Assembly (NCBI GenBank): GCA_019240375.1 | Contig: JAFAYN010000117.1 | Span: 1 to 5,456 of the forward strand | Source of the DNA: Gemmatimonadota bacterium | GTDB lineage: Bacteria > Gemmatimonadota > Gemmatimonadetes > Longimicrobiales > Longimicrobiaceae | Length of the DNA: 5,456 nt | Direction: 5' to 3' | Part shown: piece after piece, positions 1-5,208 of the stretch | How positions within the stretch are numbered: position 1 is the stretch's first letter | How the letters are laid out: each line of letters opens with the position of its first letter | The notes under the pieces: model-generated | Databases searched by the model: none | The model's input: the letters and a program-made list of their open reading frames with translations, nothing else | Told to the model about the DNA's origin: nothing | Translations under genes and position numbers: made by a program

Positions 1-2194
1 CGCCTCCGCCAAAGGGGGCGAGGTCGACGCCGACGTGGAGTCCTCCATCCGCGCTTCCCGCGGCGCCGGCCAGGCGCTCGACGGCGCCACGCGCGGGGCC
101 ATGGAGTCGGCCTTCGGCGCCGACTTCGGCGCGGTGCGCATCCACACCGGCCCCCGGGCCGACGCGCTGAACCGCTCGCTGGCGGCGCGGGCGTTCACCA
201 CCGGGAGCGACATCTTCTTCCGCGAGGGGGAGTACGCCCCCGGCTCGGCGGCGGGGAAGGAATTGCTGGCGCACGAGCTGACACACGTGGTGCAGCAGGG
301 GGGGAGCGCGGACGCGGTGCAGCCCAAGCTGGTGGTGGGCCCCGCCGACGACGAGCACGAGCGCGAGGCCGACCGGGTGGCCCGCGCCGTGGTGCGCGGG
401 GAGGCGGCGCAGGGGATCCGCGCCGGAGGATCCCCTGTCCAGCGGCAGCCGGCCCCGGCAGGCGCAGACCCGGCCATCCGGCTCACCCTCCACATCCCCG
501 GACGGCCCTCCGAGCCGTACCCGCCGCTCCCGCCCGCACAGGCCATCGAGGTCATGCGGCGCTTCAGCAACCAGGTGGAGGCCGTGATCCAGGGGAGCAT
601 CGCGGGGCACCAGCACCTGCGCGCGCTCCGAGAAGACCAGCCGGTCGTCGCGGCTGTCTCGTCCGTGCTCTCGTGGAGCTTCCTGCCGGAGATCGAGATC
701 TGGCGCGAGCCGTGGGGGAAGCTCCAGGCGGCGAGGGCGGCGCTGGACGCCGGGGACGCCGAGGGCGCGGCGAAGCTGTTCCAGGAGGCCGCCACCGCGT
801 GGCGGAAGTGCAACGACAGCGTGCAGGGATACCAGGAGGGCGCGATCAGCGGCGCCGGACGGGCCGAGCTGGGGCTGGAGTTCGTCGCGATCGTCGGCGG
901 GCTCGCCGCCGCCGCGGCGACCGGCGGGACGGCGGGGATCGTGGTCGGCGCCGCGTACACCGGGGTCCAGGCCACCGCCCGGCAGGCGAGCGAGCTGCAC
1001 CTGGGGCTGCGCGACCACATCGACTGGGCCGGGATCGGCTTCGACGCGCTCTTCGCCCTGGTCACCGCCAAGCTGGGCGGGGAACTGGGGAACAGGGTGT
1101 TCGCCCGCATCGCCGGGAACCGGGCGGTGGCCTCGCTGGGCCGGCAGGCGGTGGCGCACCTGGTCAGCGACCTGGCCGCCGGGCGCACGCTGTCCACGCT
1201 GCACCTGGCCGCCCGCACGGTGTTCGACAACCTGCGCGGCGAGGGGCATCCCGTCACGGTGGAGGAGTTCATCGACCACCTGGTCGCCCACCTCACCGAC
1301 CCGAAGAGCGCCTTCTACGACGTGCTGATGGGAGCCGTGCAGCGCCGGCTGGCCACGCAGGCGGACGCCAGCCGCGCCCGGGCCCGGGAGAGCCGGCTGG
1401 GAAGCGCGGAGCGGGGGAGGATCGCGGGCGCCGCCATGAAGGGGCTGGTGGAGGCCGCCCCCTCGCTGGGCGGCGAGCCGTCCGGGAGCCCCGGCGTGGC
1501 CCCACCCGCCATCGAGGGGCCCGCGGTGGCGGGAACGCCCGCTCCGCGCCCGGCGGAGCCCGCGACGGCGGAAGCGCCCGCGCCCGCACCCACCAGCGCG
1601 CCCGAAGCCCCCGCCGTCGCCCCGGCGGCTCCAGCGCCGCCCCCCGCCACCACCCCGGCGGCGGCGGCCACGGCCCCGACCACCGCGCCCGCTCCGGTGT
1701 CCGCGACGACGCCCGCTGCGGCGACCACGACGGCACCGGCCGCGGCACCGCGCACCCGGGGCTCCACCACCTCGTTCCTGCGGGGCGCCCTGGCCCGGGT
1801 CAGCGACCCCTCGCACCCGCTGCACTTCCTGGTGGTCCCCCGAACCGGGGGGCGCTCGGGCTTCACCTGGCGGCGTACCACGCGCCAGACCCGGAGCGGC
1901 GACACCCAGACCGGGCGCTACGAGGGGAACGAGGAGGGACCGGTGGTGCAGATCGGGCACCAGGGCGCGTTCGCCTCCGGCGCCCGCGAGCAGTTCACCC
2001 TGGAGGACGCCGACCTGAACCAGCTTTCCGGACGGACCATCGAGACGATGGGCGCCTTCAGCTTCAAGGACGCGGTGGTGATCGAGGGGGTGGCGGTGGA
2101 CCTCGCCTCCGCGATGCAGTGGGAGCGGCTGGGGCTCCTCCCCGCCGGGACGGTGGCCCGCTCGACGATCGTCTCCGCTCCCACCACCCCGTGA
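1..2194 (+). CDS. eCIS cargo-type protein: DUF4157 zincin-like domain with C-terminal putative toxin (5' partial)
   Basis: The reading frame is open from the window edge (first whole codon at base 2) and ends at TGA 2192-2194. A GTG at 35 is in frame, but the codons before it (AKGGEVDAD) read like the usual linker before DUF4157, so the true start is upstream. Residues below count from base 35. Residues 1-90 are the DUF4157 domain common in eCIS-associated proteins: FGADFGAVRIHT, ALNRSLAARAFTTG, then the zincin motif HELTH (80-84) and VVQQGG. A second family signature follows at 101-120 (VGPADDEHEREADRVARAVV). The middle (about 145-470) is mostly helical, with a Gly/Ala-rich hydrophobic stretch at 282-311. 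Residues 485-573 are a Pro/Ala/Thr linker. Residues 575-719 form a compact domain resembling polymorphic-toxin nucleases. Known of the family: DUF4157 marks eCIS cargo or effectors. Inferred: a toxin loaded into the particle. The DUF4157 and eCIS assignment is firm; the toxin activity is not proven. Confidence 0.88.
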   Translation, partial: ASAKGGEVDADVESSIRASRGAGQALDGATRGAMESAFGADFGAVRIHTGPRADALNRSLAARAFTTGSDIFFREGEYAPGSAAGKELLAHELTHVVQQGGSADAVQPKLVVGPADDEHEREADRVARAVVRGEAAQGIRAGGSPVQRQPAPAGADPAIRLTLHIPGRPSEPYPPLPPAQAIEVMRRFSNQVEAVIQGSIAGHQHLRALREDQPVVAAVSSVLSWSFLPEIEIWREPWGKLQAARAALDAGDAEGAAKLFQEAATAWRKCNDSVQGYQEGAISGAGRAELGLEFVAIVGGLAAAAATGGTAGIVVGAAYTGVQATARQASELHLGLRDHIDWAGIGFDALFALVTAKLGGELGNRVFARIAGNRAVASLGRQAVAHLVSDLAAGRTLSTLHLAARTVFDNLRGEGHPVTVEEFIDHLVAHLTDPKSAFYDVLMGAVQRRLATQADASRARARESRLGSAERGRIAGAAMKGLVEAAPSLGGEPSGSPGVAPPAIEGPAVAGTPAPRPAEPATAEAPAPAPTSAPEAPAVAPAAPAPPPATTPAAAATAPTTAPAPVSATTPAAATTTAPAAAPRTRGSTTSFLRGALARVSDPSHPLHFLVVPRTGGRSGFTWRRTTRQTRSGDTQTGRYEGNEEGPVVQIGHQGAFASGAREQFTLEDADLNQLSGRTIETMGAFSFKDAVVIEGVAVDLASAMQWERLGLLPAGTVARSTIVSAPTTP
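410..437. repeat. Perfect 10-bp inverted repeat at a domain border
   Basis: CAGGGGATCC (410-419) and GGATCCCCTG (428-437) are exact reverse complements around an 8-base spacer. The repeat lies inside the DUF4157 gene, directly after the conserved EREADRVARAVV motif and before the variable middle. No T-run follows, so it is not an intrinsic terminator. It could be an mRNA hairpin, a recombination or exchange point, or chance in GC-rich coding DNA. Confidence 0.75.
1487..1753 (+). other. Pro/Ala/Thr-rich low-complexity linker within the DUF4157 gene
   Basis: About 89 codons here encode almost only Pro, Ala and Thr with some Ser, Glu, Val and Gly (repeating units such as APAP, TTPAAA, APTTAPAP). 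Such a stretch is expected to be extended and flexible. It separates the conserved N-terminal module from the C-terminal domain (1757-2191), which is how polymorphic toxins and eCIS cargos attach exchangeable warheads. The same composition gives rise to long overlapping open frames on both strands that are not real genes. Confidence 0.85.
1757..2191 (+). other. C-terminal putative toxin domain (HNH/EndoVII-like polymorphic toxin, tentative)
   Basis: This is the last ~145 residues of the DUF4157 protein. Visible landmarks are HPLHFLVVP, GFTWRRTTRQTRSG, a GH pair (H642, counted from base 35) in VVQIGHQGAF, then FTLEDADLNQLSGRTIE, FKDAVVIEGVAVDLASA and a closing WERLGLLPAGTV. From memory, the GH followed by an ExADLNQ..RTIE block, a 'gVpVDlasA' strand and a 'W-E-x-x-GLLP-GTV' end resemble the C-terminal nuclease-like domains of polymorphic toxins (the SHH/type 5 group of the HNH/EndoVII superfamily). 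I could not test this with a profile search. Position at the extreme C-terminus after a flexible linker supports a warhead role. Alternatives are a receptor- or tube-binding domain. Confidence 0.4.
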
Positions 2195-2215
2195 CGGTGC
2201 CCATGACGACGGTGA

Positions 2216-2222
2216 AAGGAAG
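2216..2222 (+). promoter_or_regulatory. Ribosome binding site for the M15 peptidase gene
   Basis: AAGGAAG lies 3 bases before ATG 2226 (GGA core 5 bases before it). It supports this start over the out-of-frame ATG at 2203, which would give only an 8-residue peptide. The site sits in the 31-base gap after the DUF4157 stop, so both genes are probably on one mRNA. Confidence 0.7.
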
Positions 2223-2225
2223 ACG

Positions 2226-3506
2226 ATGACCTGGCAGACGCTCCGCCGCACGGCGGACCGCGAGGGCACAGCGCGCGCCGCTTCCCCGCCCAAGAGCGCG
2301 ACCGAGCCCGAGACGGCCCCGGCCGCCGACCCACGTGCGGGGGGGATCCTCCAGCTCCAGCGCACACACGGCAACGCCTTCGTGCAGCGGCTGCGGGCGG
2401 AGGGCGACGACCGCCTCCTCCGCAAGGGGAAGCCCCGGGAAAAGACCGACGAGGAAAAGGCGGAGGAGGCCGCGCAGGCGGCGCTCCCGCACAGGCTGGT
2501 GCTGATCAACGAGGCCGACCCCGCGAAGAAGCAGATGAGCGACGCGGTGGCGCCCAGCTACCGCGACTTCGTGGCCGAAGTCAAGGAGCTGACCGGGCGC
2601 GACCTGGGGACCGGCTTCGGCGACACCGTCCGCGGGCTGGGCGGCGCCACCGAAAAGGTGGGCGCCGACACCGTCTCCTGGCACAAGACCGCGCGCACGG
2701 TGGACGTCAACCAGGACCTCCCCTGGGTGCTGCTGGACGCCCCGGCCAACGGGCGCCAGTACTTCACCCTGTACCTGCGCCACAAGGACGCCGACGCCGA
2801 GGAGCAGCCGGGGCTGGTCACCCGCTTCCCCAAGGAAACCAAGTTCTACCACAACGGGGACGGCGGGAAGGTGCGGAAGTACCCGTACGTGAACGTGTCC
2901 GCCATCGCCGCCAAGCACGGGTGGACCCCGATCCCTGCCCAGCCGGGGTGGGAAAAGACGTACACCAAGCGCGAGTGGTGGCACTTCGAGAACCGCGGCG
3001 GGAACAGCTGGTACCAGTCGCTCGCCGAGATCTACACCGAGCGCCAGATCGTCGCCGGGATCCAGGGCTTCGCGAAGGGGGCCGCGGGCGCGAACCAGTA
3101 CGGCGCGCGCCTCCAGCGCGAGGGCGTCCCCGACGACGTGCTCGCCAAGATCTTCCCCAAGGTGAAGCAGGGGAACCTGGCGCTCCACCTCCCCGTGGGC
3201 GAGGGCGGGGCCAACCTGGCCGACGACGTGGCCGCCGTGCAGGAGGCGCTGATCCTGGCGGGGCACCTGGCCGGACCCGCCACCGGGGCGATGGATCCCG
3301 CCACCCTGGCCGCCATCCGCGCCTTCCAGGCGAGCCGCAAGGCCGCCGCCAGCGGGGTGATCGCCGTGGCGGACCCCATCCACCGCGCGCTGGGGGCGGT
3401 GAAGCCCGCCGGAGAAAGCCCGAAGAAGCCGGCGGCCCCGAAGCCCCCGGCGAAGACGCCCGCGGCTCCCCCGCCGCCCACCGTTCCCGCCACGCCCTCG
3501 CCATGA
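2226..3506 (+). CDS. eCIS-associated M15-family peptidoglycan carboxypeptidase with C-terminal peptidoglycan-binding domain
   Basis: 426 residues. The N-terminus (1-60) has no signal peptide or membrane segment but carries LQLQRTHGNAFVQRL (42-56), the LQR-x-x-GN-x-x-V-x-RL tag frequent in eCIS-linked proteins. A charged Lys/Glu-rich helix follows (about 64-90). Residues ~90-280 fit an M15 (VanX/VanY-like) zinc peptidase: SWHKTARTVD supplies H153 and D160, and EWWH supplies E250 and H253. The spacings (7 between His and Asp, 3 between Glu and His) match the family's zinc ligands and catalytic Glu, so the enzyme looks intact. Residues ~325-390 resemble a PG_binding_1 domain (DDVAAVQEALILAGHL, then AIRAFQ). 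The tail is Pro/Ala/Lys-rich. The inferred reaction is D-Ala or related peptide-stem cleavage in peptidoglycan. Lack of a secretion signal plus the tag and locus suggest delivery by the particle, or a role in release after lysis. Its stop overlaps the next start. Confidence 0.85.
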   Translation: MTWQTLRRTADREGTARAASPPKSATEPETAPAADPRAGGILQLQRTHGNAFVQRLRAEGDDRLLRKGKPREKTDEEKAEEAAQAALPHRLVLINEADPAKKQMSDAVAPSYRDFVAEVKELTGRDLGTGFGDTVRGLGGATEKVGADTVSWHKTARTVDVNQDLPWVLLDAPANGRQYFTLYLRHKDADAEEQPGLVTRFPKETKFYHNGDGGKVRKYPYVNVSAIAAKHGWTPIPAQPGWEKTYTKREWWHFENRGGNSWYQSLAEIYTERQIVAGIQGFAKGAAGANQYGARLQREGVPDDVLAKIFPKVKQGNLALHLPVGEGGANLADDVAAVQEALILAGHLAGPATGAMDPATLAAIRAFQASRKAAASGVIAVADPIHRALGAVKPAGESPKKPAAPKPPAKTPAAPPPPTVPATPSP

Positions 3507-4096
3507 TCCACGACCTGGACCGTACCCTGGAGGAATTGCTGAAGCTGGACCTGCCGCAGAGCATCGTGGACCAGGTGACCATCAGCTTCGCCACCCCCAA
3601 CAACCAGTTCCCCCCGGCCTCGGTGCCGCTCCCGGCGGTGAACCTTTTCCTGTACGACGTGCGGGAGAACCGCGACCTGCGCAGCAACGAGCACGTGGTG
3701 GAGCGCCGCGCCGACGGAACCGCCGTCCGCACCCGCGCCCCCGCGCGGATCGACTGCTCGTACCTGGTCACCGCCTGGCCGAGCGACGCCTCCAACTCCC
3801 CCGCCATGGACGAGCACAAGCTGCTGGGCGCGGTGATGTGGGTGCTCCTCCGCCACCCCACCATCCCCGAGGCGGTGCTGCAGGGCTCGCTGGGCGGGCA
3901 GGGGCTCCCCCTCCCCACCAGTGCGCTGCAGCCCGGGCACCTGCAGAACCTGGGGGAGTTCTGGCAGGCGCTGGGCGGGCGGCCGCGCGCGGCGCTGAAC
4001 TACACCGTCACCCTGGCGCTGCAGCTCGACACGCCCGAGGAGCTGGGCCCCGTCGTCACCGCGCGCACGCTGCGCCTCGACCCCGTGGAAAGCTGA
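3503..4096 (+). CDS. DUF4255 protein, Pvc16/Afp16-like tail terminator (cap)
   Basis: 197 residues, a normal length for the family. ATG 3503 overlaps the upstream stop as ATGA. No Shine-Dalgarno precedes it, so translation probably depends on ribosomes finishing the peptidase gene. Recognisable DUF4255 blocks in order are: an N-terminal helix with LDRTLEELL (5-13), ISFATPN (27-33), VNLFLYDVRENRDLR (46-60), a strand block RIDCSYLVTAWP (82-93), EHKLLGAVMWVLLRHP (104-119), LGEFWQALGGRPRAALNYTVTLAL (150-173) and a closing strand. In Afp and PVC particles the corresponding protein (Afp16/Pvc16) caps the tube and sheath and sets tail length. The same role at the distal end of the particle is inferred here. 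In the canonical Afp/PVC clusters this gene sits at the far end, whereas here it precedes the sheath gene and follows two putative effectors. Confidence 0.88.
   Translation: MIHDLDRTLEELLKLDLPQSIVDQVTISFATPNNQFPPASVPLPAVNLFLYDVRENRDLRSNEHVVERRADGTAVRTRAPARIDCSYLVTAWPSDASNSPAMDEHKLLGAVMWVLLRHPTIPEAVLQGSLGGQGLPLPTSALQPGHLQNLGEFWQALGGRPRAALNYTVTLALQLDTPEELGPVVTARTLRLDPVES
4087..4092 (+). promoter_or_regulatory. Ribosome binding site for the two-domain beta-sandwich gene
   Basis: GGAAAG lies 7 bases before ATG 4100 and within the last codons of the DUF4255 gene. It is a weak to moderate site. With the 3-base gap between stop (4096) and start it supports the chosen ATG and coupled translation. 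Confidence 0.5.
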
Positions 4097-4099
4097 CCC

Positions 4100-4714
4100 A
4101 TGGCGACCGTCGAATCTACCCGGAGCCACACCGCGCTCACCGGCTTCGTCACCGACCGGGCCACCGGACGCCCCCTGGGCGGGGCGGAGGTGGAGGTGAT
4201 CGCCGGACCGCCGGCGTTCCGCACCCGGTTGGGGATCCGCGAGCGGCAGCACGGAGCCGCCTGGAATGGGATGGCGACCCGCCTCGACCGCACCACCAGC
4301 GCGGCGGACGGCCACTTCCACCTCCGCGACCTCCCTCCCGGGAACTACACCCTCCGCGCCGCCCTCCCCGCGCTGGGGAGCCGCTACGGCGCCATGCGCG
4401 TCAAGCTGGTGGTCGGCGCGGACGGCTCCGCCGGCACCGGGGTGTCGCTGTCGCTCCCGCCCACCCTGGTGCGGGGGCGCGTCCTGGGGCGCGGGGACGA
4501 GCCCGTCGCCCTGGCCGAGGTGCGGCTGCGGGGAAGCGGCGAGAAGACGTTCACCGACCGCGACGGGCGCTTCGTCCTGGCGGGGGTGGAGACCGGCGAG
4601 CGGACGGTGGAGGTGTCGGCCCGCGGCTACCCCGCCGCCCGACAGACGGTGCGGCTGCCGCAGCCCGGGTGGGAGCGGACGCTGGAGTTCCGCCTGGCCG
4701 GGGACACCCCCTGA
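4100..4714 (+). CDS. Two-domain carboxypeptidase-regulatory-like (transthyretin-like) beta-sandwich protein
   Basis: 204 residues with no signal peptide or membrane segment. Two tandem copies of the carboxypeptidase-regulatory-like fold can be read. Copy one (about 13-118) has LTGFVTDRATGRPLGGAEVEV, a long insert, then the typical 'T-x-x-DG-x-F-x-L-x-x-LP-PG-x-Y' block as AADGHFHLRDLPPGNYTLRA. Copy two (about 123-199) has VRGRVLGRGDEPVALAEVRL, then FTDRDGRFVLAGVETGERTV and SARGYPAARQTV. In other proteins these domains are structural or binding modules, not enzymes. Similar small proteins occur beside DUF4255 genes in some eCIS loci, so a particle-associated, accessory or adhesive role is likely but inferred. 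It is the last gene of the closely spaced group. About 490 non-coding bases separate it from the sheath gene. Confidence 0.8.
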   Translation: MATVESTRSHTALTGFVTDRATGRPLGGAEVEVIAGPPAFRTRLGIRERQHGAAWNGMATRLDRTTSAADGHFHLRDLPPGNYTLRAALPALGSRYGAMRVKLVVGADGSAGTGVSLSLPPTLVRGRVLGRGDEPVALAEVRLRGSGEKTFTDRDGRFVLAGVETGERTVEVSARGYPAARQTVRLPQPGWERTLEFRLAGDTP

Positions 4715-4745
4715 GCGCGGCCGATCCGGTGCTTTCCGGGCGCTG

Positions 4746-4775
4746 AAAAAAGGGCCGTTTTCGCACGAAAATGGC
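4746..4775 (-). terminator. Intrinsic terminator-like hairpin on the minus strand (or operator-type dyad)
   Basis: Bases 4754-4763 pair with 4766-4775 (GCCGTTTTCG and CGAAAATGGC, one G-T wobble). Read on the minus strand, the stem is followed by CC and then six T (complement of A 4746-4751), the layout of a Rho-independent terminator. Read on the + strand there is no T-run after the stem, so it would not stop the upstream + genes. No minus-strand gene was recognised that would need it, so the dyad may instead be a protein-binding site. Confidence 0.5.
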
Positions 4776-4974
4776 GCCAGGACTTGCGAATCGCTGCTTT
4801 CATAGATCTGGGGAAATGACGTCGCAACGTGTGGCATTCGCGCCCCATTCCGGTCGGCAAACGTATGTGTACGAGGTGGAGCCGCCGCACAACCCTTTGG
4901 GGGGAAACGGGTTGTTCGAAGCCCTTCCATTCCGGGCCGGAAGCTCCCTATTGTTGAGTGGGCATGCGGAGTCC

Positions 4975-4995
4975 CGGGAGTCGAAAACACTCCCG
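4975..4995 (+). repeat. Leader hairpin
   Basis: CGGGAGT (4975-4981) and ACTCCCG (4989-4995) form a perfect 7-bp inverted repeat around the 7-base loop CGAAAAC. Pairing can continue past a bulge to about 4972/4999. No T-run follows, so it is not a simple terminator. It could be an mRNA leader structure. Confidence 0.55.
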
Positions 4996-5032
4996 CGGGT
5001 CCCACGCACCGGCAGCCCCCAAAGGAGCGTTC

Positions 5033-5056
5033 CCGCGGATCCGCCGGGCTCCGCGG
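5033..5056 (+). repeat. Inverted repeat of two CCGCGG palindromes
   Basis: CCGCGGA (5033-5039) and TCCGCGG (5050-5056) are exact reverse complements with a 10-base spacer. Each arm contains the palindrome CCGCGG. It lies about 150 bases before the sheath start. It may be a leader hairpin or a dimer-binding operator. In GC-rich DNA chance is also possible. Confidence 0.45.
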
Positions 5057-5193
5057 CCGCTCCACCCGGCAGGGTCCACAGGTACCCCGCCATGCGGTTC
5101 CCGCAGTTCACCGAAGTGCCAGAAGTCGCGAAATGAGTCAGCACGGGGCGGCGTATCCACGCCGGCCCCGGTAGGGCACTGTATCCCTTGACT

Positions 5194-5200
5194 GGAGGAG
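5194..5200 (+). promoter_or_regulatory. Strong Shine-Dalgarno of the sheath gene
   Basis: GGAGGAG ends 8 bases before ATG 5209. It is the strongest ribosome site in the window, as expected for a protein needed in many copies per particle, and it fixes the sheath start. Confidence 0.85.
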
Positions 5201-5208
5201 CGCAAGCG

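Larger units (their letters stand above)
4715..5208. other. Non-coding, lower-GC leader between the accessory group and the sheath gene
   Basis: The gap is 494 bases. By hand count GC is about 59% over 4741-4980, against 70-78% in the flanking genes. Open frames exist on both strands here (for example 4771-5136 on + and 4800-5144 on -), but they lack strand-specific codon bias, ribosome sites and recognisable domains. The region holds a near-perfect dyad at 4754-4775 and inverted repeats at 4975-4995 and 5033-5056. I found no convincing sigma70 -35/-10 pair. It most likely contains the promoter and 5' leader of the structural operon. Confidence 0.7.

Noticed and set aside
35..37. GTG as the start of the DUF4157 protein
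   Set aside because: The frame is open to the window edge and the preceding codons look like the typical linker before DUF4157. The real start is upstream.
1837..1852. C-run/G-run hairpin in the toxin-domain coding region
   Set aside because: Only 5 bp, explained by Pro and Gly codons in GC-rich DNA, with no terminator T-run.
673..2229. 518-codon open frame on + overlapping the DUF4157 gene in another frame
   Set aside because: It is extremely Arg/Gly-rich with no domain, and its third positions do not carry the G/C bias. It is a by-product of GC-rich coding DNA. The true frame has the recognisable DUF4157 motifs.
2203..2229. Eight-residue mini-frame (ATG 2203) ending as ATGA on the peptidase start
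   Set aside because: It would place a coupling peptide before the peptidase gene, but it has no clear ribosome site of its own and is short enough to be chance.
4772..4787. Sigma54-like element TGGCGCC-N5-TTGC
   Set aside because: The GG and GC elements are separated by 11 bases instead of the strictly required 10, and no activator site is visible.
3032..5065. 677-codon open frame on the minus strand
   Set aside because: It spans three recognised + genes and the intergenic gap, is Arg/Gly/Pro-rich, has no recognisable motif and fits the usual antisense shadow in high-GC genomes.
5092..5136. 14-codon upstream frame (MRFPQFTEVPEVAK) before the sheath gene
   Set aside because: Only a weak ribosome site, and it ends 72 bases before the sheath start. 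It is not enough to call a leader peptide.
4800..5144. 114-codon minus-strand open frame in the intergenic region, and the + frame 4771-5136
   Set aside because: Neither has a ribosome site, coding bias or a recognisable domain, and they overlap each other. They might be checked for conservation, but I do not support them as genes.
5188..5193. TTGACT as a -35 box
   Set aside because: It abuts the Shine-Dalgarno, so its -10 would fall inside the sheath coding sequence and give a leaderless or truncated message. No suitable -10 is present.
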